Source: JALYOK01 sp963840785 (GTDB taxonomy: Bacteria; Pseudomonadota; Gammaproteobacteria; Burkholderiales; JALYOK01). Taken from it: a stretch of DNA of 64,000 nt. Every line of letters starts with the position of its first letter. Positions within the stretch are counted from its first letter, which is position 1. The translations under genes and the position numbers were made by a program. Below the pieces are notes generated by a model. It was not told where the DNA came from. It saw only the letters and a list, made by a program, of their open reading frames with translations, and ran no database searches. The stretch lies in NCBI GenBank assembly GCA_963840785.1, contig CAWJAF010000003.1, positions 682,001-746,000 of the forward strand, in the 5' to 3' direction. Below are positions 25,080-34,109 of the stretch, one piece after another.

Positions 25080-26873
25080 ATGACCAATCAGACTGATTTC
25101 ATTTCCGTCGACAGCGCTGGCAGCTTGGGTGGATTGCTGCGCGAACGGGTAAAGCGCAGCCCGAGTTCCGTCGCCTATCGCGATTATGATTCCGACAAAG
25201 AAGCTTGGATTGATCGCACCTGGAAGGACGTTGAACGCGAAGCGGCGCGCTGGCAAGCCGCGCTAAAAAACGAAGGCTTGCAAGCGGGCGACCGTGTTGG
25301 CCTTATCTTGCGCAACTGCAGTCATTGGGTAATTTTCGATCAAGCGGCGATGGGCCTAGGCTTGGTCGTCGTACCGCTTTATGCGGAAGATCGTCCGGAA
25401 AACGGCGCTTATTGTTTGGACGATTCCGGCGCAAAATTACTCGTGCTAGAAGGCCCGGAACACTGGGAAAAACTGGCGCCGGTCGTTGCGCAAATGCCCA
25501 AAGTCGCCCGTTTCGTCAGTCTGAAACGAATTGCGAATGCCAACGAGCCAAAATTAATCTACGCGGAAGAATGGTTGCCCAAGGAAGGCTCGGGTTACAG
25601 TGTGTTGCCCGTCACGGCGACCGAGCTGGCGACCATCGTCTACACCTCCGGCACAACGGGCCGGCCTAAAGGCGTCATGCTGACTCACCGCAATATTCTC
25701 AGTAACGCATGGGCCGCGCTGCAGACGTTTTCCGTTTATCCAAGCGATAAATTTTTATCGTTTTTGCCGATGTCGCATATGCTTGAGCGGATGTCCGGAT
25801 ATTATTTGCCGGTGATGGCTGGGGCGACAGTGGCCTACGCCCGTTCCGTTCCGCAACTCGCAGAAGATTTGCTGAGCCAGCAACCGACCATACTCGTATC
25901 CGTGCCGCGCATCTATGAGCGCGTTTACACCCGCATCAACGAACAACTCGCGGCCGGTTCGCCAATCAAGCGCAAGCTCTTCAATCTCGCTACATCGGTA
26001 GGCTGGAGCCGCTTCGAGATGCAACAGGGCCGCGGCTCTTGGAAGCCCTCGATGCTGCTGTGGCCTGTCTTGGAAAAACTCGTTGCCGGAAAAATCATGG
26101 CGAAACTCGGCGGACGGCTGCGCACCGCCATCGCCGGGGGCGCGGCCCTTTCGCCGGAAATTTCCAAAGTGTTTATCGGCCTTGGATTGCCGATTTTGCA
26201 GGGTTATGGCCTCACCGAAACCAGCCCATTGCTGACGGTCAATCGCCTCGATGCGAATGAACCGGCGAGCGTCGGCCAAGCGGCGCTGGGAACCGAATTA
26301 AAGGTCGGGGAAAACAATGTGTTGCTCGCGCGCGGCCCGCAGGTGATGATGGGTTATTGGAATAATCCGACGGCGACCAGTGCGGTGCTTTCGTCCGATG
26401 GTTGGTTTAACACCGGGGATCAAGCGCGCATCGGTCCGAGTGGTCACGTTTATATCACCGGCCGCATCAAAGATATTATCGTGATGGGCAACGGCGAGAA
26501 AGTGCCGCCGGTCGACATGGAGCTTTCCATTATTTCCGATTCGTTGTTCGAGCAGGTATTGGTTTTGGGTGAAGGCAAAGCCTATCTCGCGGCGCTGGTG
26601 TCCCTAAACCAGGAACAATGGGCGAAGCTATCCGCGTCGGCCAATTTCCCGGACGATAATCCCAATACCGAATCGGTGCATAAGGTGCTGCTGGAACGTA
26701 TTGGTGCGCGCATGAATAGCTTCCCGGGATATGCGCAAATTCGCCGCGTTTGCGCAACGCTAACGCCGTGGACGGTCGAAAATGGCTTCCTCACCCCGAC
26801 CTTAAAAGTGAAGCGCGCAAAAGTACTGGAAAATTTTGCGTCCGATGTCGAATCTTTGTTTAAAAAGAAATAA
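25080..26873 (+). CDS. Long-chain fatty acid–CoA ligase (AMP-binding)
   Basis: A 597-residue acyl-CoA synthetase. The AMP-binding P-loop YTSGTTGRPKGVMLTH lies at about residue 190, LQGYGLTETSPLLTV at about 380, and the GWFNTGDQARI and GRIKDIIVMGNGEKVPP hinge motifs towards the C-terminus. It belongs to the FAA1/FadD15-like group rather than E. coli FadD. It activates imported fatty acids for the dehydrogenase encoded upstream, 70 nt away, and the thioesterase encoded 3 nt downstream. Confidence 0.92.
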   Translation: MTNQTDFISVDSAGSLGGLLRERVKRSPSSVAYRDYDSDKEAWIDRTWKDVEREAARWQAALKNEGLQAGDRVGLILRNCSHWVIFDQAAMGLGLVVVPLYAEDRPENGAYCLDDSGAKLLVLEGPEHWEKLAPVVAQMPKVARFVSLKRIANANEPKLIYAEEWLPKEGSGYSVLPVTATELATIVYTSGTTGRPKGVMLTHRNILSNAWAALQTFSVYPSDKFLSFLPMSHMLERMSGYYLPVMAGATVAYARSVPQLAEDLLSQQPTILVSVPRIYERVYTRINEQLAAGSPIKRKLFNLATSVGWSRFEMQQGRGSWKPSMLLWPVLEKLVAGKIMAKLGGRLRTAIAGGAALSPEISKVFIGLGLPILQGYGLTETSPLLTVNRLDANEPASVGQAALGTELKVGENNVLLARGPQVMMGYWNNPTATSAVLSSDGWFNTGDQARIGPSGHVYITGRIKDIIVMGNGEKVPPVDMELSIISDSLFEQVLVLGEGKAYLAALVSLNQEQWAKLSASANFPDDNPNTESVHKVLLERIGARMNSFPGYAQIRRVCATLTPWTVENGFLTPTLKVKRAKVLENFASDVESLFKKK

Positions 26874-26876
26874 GCG

Positions 26877-27269
26877 ATGACTGAATCCGCTCTCCCAGAC
26901 CGTCAACCAACGTTACGTGTGGTCGCGATGCCCGGCGATGTGAACGCGCTCGGCAGCGTGTTCGGCGGTTGGATCATGGCACAAGTCGATATCGCCGCGA
27001 GCATTCCGGCGGTACGCCACGCAAAAGGGAAAGTCGCGACTCGCGCGGTGAATTCATTTGAATTTCGCGAGCCGCTGTTTGTCGGCGACGTAGTCAGTTT
27101 TTACGCCGAATTAGTGCGAGTCGGTAAAACGTCGCTCACAGTCGACGTTGAGGTTTATGCCGAACGCTTGCGCCAAGGCGCGGAAAAATCGATCAAAGTT
27201 ACCCAGGCACAACTGACCTTTGTCGCGCTCGACGAACGCGGCCAACCTAGAATTATCGAAACCAAGTAG
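26877..27269 (+). CDS. Acyl-CoA thioesterase, YciA type
   Basis: A 130-residue hotdog-fold thioesterase (4HBT). The motif NALGSVFGGWIMAQVDIAAS holds the conserved Gly-Gly and Asp, and VNSFEFREPLFVGDVVSFYA the second family segment. It hydrolyses acyl-CoAs and may relieve CoA trapping in this fatty-acid operon. It is separated from the ligase by 3 nt, so co-translation is likely. Confidence 0.88.
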   Translation: MTESALPDRQPTLRVVAMPGDVNALGSVFGGWIMAQVDIAASIPAVRHAKGKVATRAVNSFEFREPLFVGDVVSFYAELVRVGKTSLTVDVEVYAERLRQGAEKSIKVTQAQLTFVALDERGQPRIIETK

Positions 27270-27303
27270 TCATTTTATTAACATGAAAGAAAGGATCACA
27301 AAG

Positions 27304-28737
27304 ATGAATCCCCTGCCACGCACCCTTATCGCCGTTGCTATTATCGCTGCAAGCTCAAGCTGGATGACAAATGCCCAAGCTGCCGGTTTTCAGTTGTTCG
27401 AACAAAGCGTTTCCGGATTAGGCACATCGTTTGCCTCGACTGCCGCCGCGGAGGACGCCAGCACGATTTGGTGGAATCCGGCCGGAATGAGCTACTTGCC
27501 AGGCAGAAACTTCACGCTTGGCGGCCATATCATCAAACCGACTGCGGAATTCGAAAATCAAGATTCGAGAACGCTGTTACCACTACCGAACGGCTTGCCG
27601 ATGTCCGGCAACAACGGCGGCGACGCGGGTGGCATCGCCTTGTTGCCAAACCTCTATTACACCCACAGCGTGACCGAGCGGCTGAGCCTCGGTATCGGCG
27701 TTAACTCGCCGTTCGGTCTCACGACCGACTACGAAGACGGTTGGGTCGGACGCTATCATGCGCTGAAATCAGCGCTCACCATTATTAACATCAACCCATC
27801 GGCCTCGTGGAAGATCAACGATAGTTTTTCAATTGGCGGTGGTTTGAACCTTCAGTACGCAAAAGCGGAACTCACCAGCGCAATCGACTTTAGTACGGCC
27901 TGTATAGCAGGTGTGCAGGCGGCGGTGTTGCAGCAAACCGGTGGCACGGCAACGCCCGCTCAGATACAAGGTGCAATCGGGGCGCAATGTGGCCCAGGCG
28001 GGTTCACGACGCCGGGTAACGCGGCCAAAGACGGCAAAGCCACTATTAAAGGCGATAATTGGGGCTATGGATTTAATCTAGGAATGATGTGGCAAATTGT
28101 GCCTAGCACACGGTTCGGTGTTTCCTATCGCTCATCGGTCGAACAAGATTTGGAAGGCGATGCAACATACCAAGTACCCGCTGGCCTCCCCGCCGCCGTC
28201 GCGTCAAACCCACGATTTGCCGACACTGGCGTGACTGCCGGAGTTGACCTGCCGGAATCCGTATCCCTCGGGTTGCATTCGCAGATCGACGAGAGCTGGG
28301 CACTGATGGCTGATCTGACTTGGACTAAATGGAGTCGCTTCGAAGAGCTACGCGTAAAATTTAACAATGACGCACCGGACAATGTCACCACGGAAAAATG
28401 GGATGACAGTTTCCGTGTCGCGATCGGCGGTAGCTACAAACCCTCCAGCACCTGGACCATTCGCGCGGGCCTAGCGTACGACCAAAGCCCGGTGCCGGAT
28501 GAACATCGCACGCCACGCATTCCCGATCAAGACCGCACTTGGCTATCGTTTGGCGCAAATTGGAAAATTAGTCCGAATGCGTCGCTCGATTTTGGTTACG
28601 CGCACATCTTCGTGAAGAGTGCTTCACTCAATCTCTCGGCAGCGGACGCGGAAAATAATGCACGCGGCACCTTGCGAGGTGAGTACAGCAATCCGAGCGT
28701 TGATATTGTTAGCATTCAGTACAACCATCGCTTCTAA
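27304..28737 (+). CDS. fadL: FadL-type outer-membrane long-chain fatty acid transporter
   Basis: A 477-residue outer-membrane beta barrel with signal peptide (LIAVAIIAASSSWMTNAQA) and the FadL N-terminal hatch segment AAGFQLFEQSVSGLGTSFAS plus DASTIWWNPAGMSYLPG (NPA motif). It ends VDIVSIQYNHRF with the terminal aromatic residue needed for barrel assembly. It imports long-chain fatty acids. I chose ATG 27304, with GAAAGGA 9 nt upstream, over the earlier in-frame starts that overlap the thioesterase. Confidence 0.93.
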   Translation: MNPLPRTLIAVAIIAASSSWMTNAQAAGFQLFEQSVSGLGTSFASTAAAEDASTIWWNPAGMSYLPGRNFTLGGHIIKPTAEFENQDSRTLLPLPNGLPMSGNNGGDAGGIALLPNLYYTHSVTERLSLGIGVNSPFGLTTDYEDGWVGRYHALKSALTIININPSASWKINDSFSIGGGLNLQYAKAELTSAIDFSTACIAGVQAAVLQQTGGTATPAQIQGAIGAQCGPGGFTTPGNAAKDGKATIKGDNWGYGFNLGMMWQIVPSTRFGVSYRSSVEQDLEGDATYQVPAGLPAAVASNPRFADTGVTAGVDLPESVSLGLHSQIDESWALMADLTWTKWSRFEELRVKFNNDAPDNVTTEKWDDSFRVAIGGSYKPSSTWTIRAGLAYDQSPVPDEHRTPRIPDQDRTWLSFGANWKISPNASLDFGYAHIFVKSASLNLSAADAENNARGTLRGEYSNPSVDIVSIQYNHRF

Positions 28738-28759
28738 TAGTTGTCTATCGAGAAGATAT

Positions 28760-28840
28760 TGTCATTCTGAGCAAGGCGAAGAATCTGCTGTCCGACGCGA
28801 TCTAAAGTAGATTCTTCGGCCAACCGACCTCAGAATGACA
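28760..28840. repeat. Inverted repeat, TGTCATTCTGAG family
   Basis: Arms TGTCATTCTGAGC and the complementary CTCAGAATGACA flank an inner AGAATCT/AGATTCT pair. The hairpin follows fadL and could act as a terminator or transcript-stabilising stem. Confidence 0.7.
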
Positions 28841-28922
28841 ACCGATATCGGCACGTATTAGATTTCAGCATTCTCAAGCATCGCGCAAGTAGATTTTGGG
28901 CAATTTATCGAAGGAATCAGTT

Positions 28923-31286
28923 TTGGCCACTCCATTTTTAGTTAGAAAAGTCGCGGTACTTGGTGCCGGTGTCATGGGCGCGCAGATTGCCGCGCACCTG
29001 GTCAACGCCAATGTGCCATCGATTTTGTTTGAATTGCCCGCGAAGGAAGGCGATCCAAACGGAAATGTGTTGAAGGCGCTCGAGGGGCTGAAAAAATTGG
29101 AACCGAGCCCAATTGGCTCCGGCGAAAAACTCGGTCAAATCATTCCGGCGAACTACGATCAAAATCTCGAATTGCTGAAGGAATGCGACCTCATAATCGA
29201 AGCCGTCGCTGAGCGGCTGGACATCAAAAAAGCGCTGTACGAAAAAGTTGCACCCTATGTTGCTGAGCATGCGATCTTCGCCAGCAATACCTCGGGGCTA
29301 TCGATCACGTCGTTGGCCGGTGTATTTCCGGAAGCGCTCAAGCATCGCTTCTGCGGCATTCATTTTTTCAACCCACCGCGCTATATGGCGTTAGTTGAGT
29401 TAATCCCGCAAGCCGCGACCAATCCTATAATCCTCGATCAACTGGAAAATTTCCTTGTCACCACGCTCGGCAAAGGTGTCGTTCGCGCGAAAGACACGCC
29501 GAACTTCATCGCCAATCGCGTCGGTGTATTTTCGATTCTCGCCACGATGCATCACGGAGAAGCGCACGGATTGGGCTTCGACGAGGTGGATGCTCTGACA
29601 GGCCCGCTGCTCGGGCGTCCCAAAAGTGCCACCTTCCGCACTGCCGATGTGGTGGGCTTGGACACGTTAGCTCACGTCATCAACACCATGAAAGACAGCT
29701 TGCCGAACGATCCGTGGCATCCGCATTACAAAGTCCCTGCGGTGATGCAAGCTTTGATCGGCAAAGGCGCGCTCGGTCAGAAATCCAAAGCTGGCTTCTA
29801 TCGCAAGCTTGGTAAAGACATTGAAGTCGTCGATCCCGCGAAACAAGATTATCGAATCTCCGGCGGCGAAGCGAAGCCCGATGTGAAAGCGATTCTGAAA
29901 GAAAAAAATCCTGCTGATAAATTTGCCAAGCTGCGCGCGTCGACCGACCCGCAGGCACAATTTTTGTGGGCCTGTTTTCGCGATGTGTTTCACTATTGCG
30001 CGGTGCATTTGGAATCTATTGCCGACAACGCGCGCGACGTCGACCTCGCCATTCGCTGGGGATTCGGCTGGAATGTCGGCCCCTTCGAAACCTGGCAAGC
30101 GGCCGGTTGGCAACAAGTCACGCAGTGGATTAGCGACGACATTGCTGCCGGGAAAACCATGGCGAAAACGCCGCTGCCCGCATGGGTCAGCGACGGTCGC
30201 CAAGGCGTTCACGGGCCCGACGGTTCCTGGTCTTCGCTTGCAAAGAAAAATCAACCGCGCTCCGCGCTTGCCGTCTACAAACGTCAAATTTTTCCAGATA
30301 CCGTGCTCGGTGAAAAGCGCGAAGCGGGCGAGACCATTTTCGAAACCGATGCGCTGCGCTGTTGGCACACCGGCGATGGCATCGCGATCGCCAGCTTCAA
30401 ATCAAAAATGCACGCTATCGGCGAAGACGTTCTCGATGGTTTGCAACGCGCAATCAAAGAGGCCGAGCAAAACTTTATTGGCTTGGTAATCTGGCATGAG
30501 GCGCCCTTCTCGGTCGGCGCGAATTTGATGTCCATGGCGCCAGCACTGATGATGGGACAGTGGGCGAAGATCGATGCAGTCGTCGCGAAGTTTCAACAGA
30601 CCGCGCAACTACTTAAATATTCGATGGTGCCCACCGTCGCTGCGGTGCAGGGTATGGCGCTCGGCGGCGGCTGCGAGTTCCCGATGCATTCGACCAAGAC
30701 CGTGGCGGCATTCGAAAGTTATATGGGCTTGGTGGAAACGGGTGTTGGCTTAATTCCCGCCGGCGGCGGTTGCAAAGAAATCGCGCTGCGTGCGGCGCGA
30801 ACGGCAAAGGGTGGCGACGTATTCCCCAGCATCCAACGTGCTTTCCAGACCATCGCCATGGGTGAAGTAAGCAAGAGCGCGACGCAAGCGCGCAGCTACG
30901 GCTACTTACGTCCGCGAGACACGGTGATCATGAATCCTCATGAATTGTTACATGTCGCGAAAGCGGAAATTCGCGCACTCAGCGAAGCAGGTTATCGTCC
31001 GCCATTACCAAAGCAAATTCCCGTCGCGGGAAAAACCGGCATCGCTACATTGAAAATGATGTTGGTCAACATGCGCGACGGCGGCTTCATTTCTGCACAC
31101 GATTTCGAAGTCAGCAGCCGCTTGGCCGATGCACTGTGCGGCGGCGAAATCGAAGCAGGCACGCTGGTCGATGAAGATTGGTTCTTGAAATTAGAGCGTA
31201 AACATTTTGTCGAATTGCTCAAAAATCCCAAGAGCCAGGCGCGAATTAAGCATATGTTGGAGACGGGCAAACCGCTTAGAAACTAA
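28923..31286 (+). CDS. fadN: 3-hydroxyacyl-CoA dehydrogenase/enoyl-CoA hydratase, FadN type
   Basis: A 787-residue bifunctional beta-oxidation enzyme with the domain order of Bacillus FadN, opposite to E. coli FadB. The NAD-binding dehydrogenase is at the N-terminus (VAVLGAGVMGAQIAAHLVNA, FASNTSGLSIT, GIHFFNPPRYM). The crotonase-fold hydratase is at about residues 480–680 (VQGMALGGGCEFPMHST, VETGVGLIPAGGGCKEI). I chose TTG 28923, with GAAGGA 7 nt upstream, over TTG 28896. It pairs with the thiolase downstream to complete the spiral. Confidence 0.92.
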   Translation: MATPFLVRKVAVLGAGVMGAQIAAHLVNANVPSILFELPAKEGDPNGNVLKALEGLKKLEPSPIGSGEKLGQIIPANYDQNLELLKECDLIIEAVAERLDIKKALYEKVAPYVAEHAIFASNTSGLSITSLAGVFPEALKHRFCGIHFFNPPRYMALVELIPQAATNPIILDQLENFLVTTLGKGVVRAKDTPNFIANRVGVFSILATMHHGEAHGLGFDEVDALTGPLLGRPKSATFRTADVVGLDTLAHVINTMKDSLPNDPWHPHYKVPAVMQALIGKGALGQKSKAGFYRKLGKDIEVVDPAKQDYRISGGEAKPDVKAILKEKNPADKFAKLRASTDPQAQFLWACFRDVFHYCAVHLESIADNARDVDLAIRWGFGWNVGPFETWQAAGWQQVTQWISDDIAAGKTMAKTPLPAWVSDGRQGVHGPDGSWSSLAKKNQPRSALAVYKRQIFPDTVLGEKREAGETIFETDALRCWHTGDGIAIASFKSKMHAIGEDVLDGLQRAIKEAEQNFIGLVIWHEAPFSVGANLMSMAPALMMGQWAKIDAVVAKFQQTAQLLKYSMVPTVAAVQGMALGGGCEFPMHSTKTVAAFESYMGLVETGVGLIPAGGGCKEIALRAARTAKGGDVFPSIQRAFQTIAMGEVSKSATQARSYGYLRPRDTVIMNPHELLHVAKAEIRALSEAGYRPPLPKQIPVAGKTGIATLKMMLVNMRDGGFISAHDFEVSSRLADALCGGEIEAGTLVDEDWFLKLERKHFVELLKNPKSQARIKHMLETGKPLRN

Positions 31287-31371
31287 GGATGAAGGATGAA
31301 GGCGGAAGGATGAAAAAAACAAGGAGCGCCACGGTTTTTTTCATCCTTCATCCTTCATCCTTCATCCCTCA
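31285..31371. repeat. Heptamer-repeat hairpin (GGATGAA / TTCATCC)
   Basis: The left arm has GGATGAA units (31287 onwards, one degenerate copy) ending in GGATGAAAAAAAC. The right arm has GTTTTTTTCATCC followed by three more TTCATCC units. The arms pair over about 34–40 bp. It fills the whole fadN–fadA gap, and fadN's TAA lies at its left edge. Unit number could vary by slippage. Confidence 0.8.
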
Positions 31372-31389
31372 TAAACATTGGAGATATTA

Positions 31390-32587
31390 ATGGCAACTCA
31401 CATTCAAGATGCCTATATCGTCGCCGCCTGCCGTACACCCGTGGGCAAAGCGCCGCGCGGCATGTTCCGCAACACGCGGCCGGATGACTTACTTGCGCAC
31501 GTGTTGCGCGGCGTGTTGGCGCAGGTGCCGAGCCTCGACGCGAAGCAGATTACCGACGTGATTGTCGGTTGCGCGATTCCCGAAGCGGAACAGGGTATGA
31601 ACGTGGCACGCATTGGGCTGTTGCTTGCGGGTATTCCGCAATCGGTTGCTGGTCTGACGGTGAATCGCTTTTGCGCGTCGGGATTGGAAGCGATCGCAAT
31701 CGCCGCCGACCGCATTCGTACCGGCGCGGCGGACATCATGATCGGTGCGGGCGCGGAAACGATGAGCATGATTCCGATGGGTGGCCACAAGATGGCGATC
31801 AACATTGCTGCGTTTACCAAAGACGAAAACGTCGGCATCGCTTACGGCATGGGGCTGACGGCGGAGAAAGTCGCCGAGCGCTGGAAAGTCAGCCGCGAAG
31901 ATCAAGATGCATTCGCGCTCGCAAGCCATCAGAAAGCGATCAAGGCAACTGACGAGTGGCGAGTTCAGCGAGATACTGCCGTACGCTATCAACGAGCAAC
32001 TTGCCGATCTTGCGACCGACACGATCGTGACGAAAAGTAAAACTGTTTCCAAAGACGAAGGTCCGCGCCCCGATACATCGCTTGAAGGCTTGGCTAAACT
32101 TCGCCCGGTATTTGCTGCGAAAGGTTCCGTGACGGCCGGCAATAGTTCGCAAACCAGCGATGGCGCCGGCGCCGTGATTCTCGTCAGCGAAAAAGCGTTG
32201 AAAGAATTTGGATTGACGCCGCTGGCACGTTTCGTCGGTTACAGCGTTGCCGGTGTGCCGCCTGAAATCATGGGTATCGGCCCGATCGAAGCGATTCCGA
32301 AAGTGTTGAAGCAAACGGGGTTGAATGCAAATGTGCTCGACTGGATTGAATTGAACGAAGCCTTCGCCGCGCAATCGCTTGCTGTGATTCGAGAGTTGAA
32401 TCTCGACGGCAGTAAAGTCAATCCGCTAGGCGGTGCGATCGCATTAGGCCATCCGCTCGGCGCGACTGGTGCAATTCGCACCGCGACTTTGGTGCACGGC
32501 TTAAAACGCCGCAAACAAAAATACGGCATGGTGACTATGTGCGTCGGAACCGGCATGGGCGCAGCAGGAATATTCGAAGCCATGTAG
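31390..32587 (+). CDS. fadA: Acetyl-CoA C-acyltransferase (thiolase), apparent frameshift
   Basis: A thiolase of about 398 residues that releases acetyl-CoA at the end of each beta-oxidation round. The nucleophilic Cys lies in VNRFCASGLEAIAIAADRI, with the active-site HPLG loop (GGAIALGHPLGATGAIRT) and the second Cys in MCVGTGMGAAGIF. The frame shifts near 31955, where QKAIKATDE should continue into GEFSEILPYAINEQLADLAT; one surplus base or two missing bases explain it. Sequence on both sides is well conserved, so an error is more likely than decay. ATG 31390 has TTGGAG upstream. Confidence 0.88.
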
Positions 32588-32600
32588 ATTTTTTGTTATC

Positions 32601-32690
32601 ATGCCAGGAGCCGCATGGATATTGGCTCCTGGGCATGCATTGTCTGTAGGCCGCACTGCTATTGCCTCCCAAGGCAATCGTTTTCAAAAA
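32601..32690. repeat. Dispersed double-hairpin repeat (best copy)
   Basis: Stem one, ATGCCAGGAGCC / GGCTCCTGGGCAT (32601–32636), encloses GCATGGATATT. Stem two is ATTGCCT/AAGGCAAT at about 32661–32679. This is the clearest copy of the GCATGGATA repeat family in the window and serves as its reference. Confidence 0.7.
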
Positions 32691-32717
32691 CTCACCAAAC
32701 AAAAAGGAGAGACTTCA

Positions 32718-33281
32718 ATGAGATTTATTTTCGCGCTGCTCGCAACCTTGGTTTTTTCGCTTTGCGCATTCGCCGCCGATGTTTCCGGAATCAAAATTCC
32801 CGATTCCGCAAAAATCGAGGGCCAGGAACTCAAGCTCAATGGCGCGGGTGTACGAACGCGCATGTTCATCAAAGTCTATGTCGCCGCGCTATACCTGGAA
32901 CAAAAAGCGAGTGCGGCCGATGCGGTGATTGGCAATAAAGGCGTTAGGCGGATGGCGTTACACATCCTGCGTGATCTTAAAGCAGATGTATTTTCCGGCG
33001 CGTTACGCGATGGCTTAACCGCGAATAACAGTCAGGCGGAATTGGCGAAAATCGAAGATAAGGTCAAAGAGTTTAACGGTATCTTAAGTGGTGTCGGCGG
33101 CGTGAAAAAAGGTGATGTCGTACAGCTTGATTATTTGCCGATCGCCGGTACGCGCGTGGTGATCAATGGCGACACCAAAGGCACCATCGCGGGAGAAGAT
33201 TTCTTCCGCTCGTTACTCAAGGTATGGCTCGGCGACAAGCCCATCGACAGTGATCTTAAGAAAAATTTACTTGGAACATGA
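32718..33281 (+). CDS. Chalcone isomerase-like exported protein
   Basis: A 187-residue protein with a signal peptide (FIFALLATLVFSLCAFAA) and the chalcone-isomerase-like domain. Matching segments are LNGAGVRTRMFIKVYVAALY, LEQKASAADAVI, MALHILRDLKADVF, KGDVVQLDYLPIAGTRVVIN and DFFRSLLKVWLGDKPID. Bacterial members are periplasmic, and most have no known reaction. I chose ATG 32718, preceded by AAAAGGAGAG; the upstream extension of the frame is repeat DNA. Confidence 0.85.
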   Translation: MRFIFALLATLVFSLCAFAADVSGIKIPDSAKIEGQELKLNGAGVRTRMFIKVYVAALYLEQKASAADAVIGNKGVRRMALHILRDLKADVFSGALRDGLTANNSQAELAKIEDKVKEFNGILSGVGGVKKGDVVQLDYLPIAGTRVVINGDTKGTIAGEDFFRSLLKVWLGDKPIDSDLKKNLLGT

Positions 33282-33312
33282 TGCTCAATTACTCAAATGA
33301 TTTTGCGATTTA

Positions 33313-34044
33313 ATGGAGAAGGTACGCATCTCCAAACTTCTGTCGGAACAAGGCATCTGCTCGCGCCGCGAAGCGGATAGCTACATCGAACGCGGCTGGG
33401 TGTTCGTCGACGGCGAGCAAGTCACAGAACTCGGTTCGCGTGCGTTTCCCAATCAAAAAATCACACTCAATCAAGCCGCGCAAAAGCAACAAAGCGCACA
33501 AGTTACTATCCTTTTAAATAAACCCATCGGCTATGTCTCGGGCCAAGCCGAGCAAGGCTACAAACCAGCCATCACCCTTGTGCTACCCACCACGCAATTC
33601 AGCGCCGATGACACACAGCCGCGCTTCGATCGCGCTCATCTCAAAGGCCTCGCTCCTGCGGGTCGGTTAGACATCGACTCCACCGGCCTATTGGTGTTAA
33701 CGCAAGACGGACGCATTGCCAAACAACTGATCGGCCAAGATTCGGAAATCGAGAAAACCTACCTCGTGCGCGTCGAAGGAAAATTATCGGATAGCGGATT
33801 GCAATCGCTCAATCACGGCCTATCCATCGACGGCGAAGCATTAAGGCCCGCAAAAGTCACTTGGCAAAATGAAGATCAGTTACGCTTCGTTTTGAAAGAA
33901 GGGAAAAAACGCCAAATACGCCGCATGTGCGAACTCGTTGGATTGGTAGCCGTCGGGCTCAAGCGCGTGAGCATCGGCAACGTCATGCTTGGCGATTTGC
34001 CGGTTGGGCAGTGGCGCTATTTGCGAGCGGATGAGCGATTTTAG
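33313..34044 (+). CDS. 23S rRNA pseudouridine synthase, RluF/RsuA family
   Basis: A 243-residue enzyme with an N-terminal S4 RNA-binding domain (RISKLLSEQGICSRREADSY…GWVFVDGE). The RsuA-family catalytic domain follows, with the active-site Asp in GLAPAGRLDIDSTGLLVLTQ, and with KTYLVRVEG and KEGKKRQIRRMCELVG. It isomerises a uridine in ribosomal RNA; the family resembles RluF most, which modifies 23S rRNA U2604 in E. coli, but the exact target is inferred. Confidence 0.88.
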   Translation: MEKVRISKLLSEQGICSRREADSYIERGWVFVDGEQVTELGSRAFPNQKITLNQAAQKQQSAQVTILLNKPIGYVSGQAEQGYKPAITLVLPTTQFSADDTQPRFDRAHLKGLAPAGRLDIDSTGLLVLTQDGRIAKQLIGQDSEIEKTYLVRVEGKLSDSGLQSLNHGLSIDGEALRPAKVTWQNEDQLRFVLKEGKKRQIRRMCELVGLVAVGLKRVSIGNVMLGDLPVGQWRYLRADERF

Positions 34045-34109
34045 CTACGCGAATCATCAATCGACGAGATCATCAAAGCCCATTGTAAAACCGTTCGGAA
34101 TCGTCTATC

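Noticed and set aside
31285..31371. CRISPR-like array of short repeats
   Set aside because: The units are 7 nt and contiguous with no spacers; it is a slippage-prone hairpin, not CRISPR.
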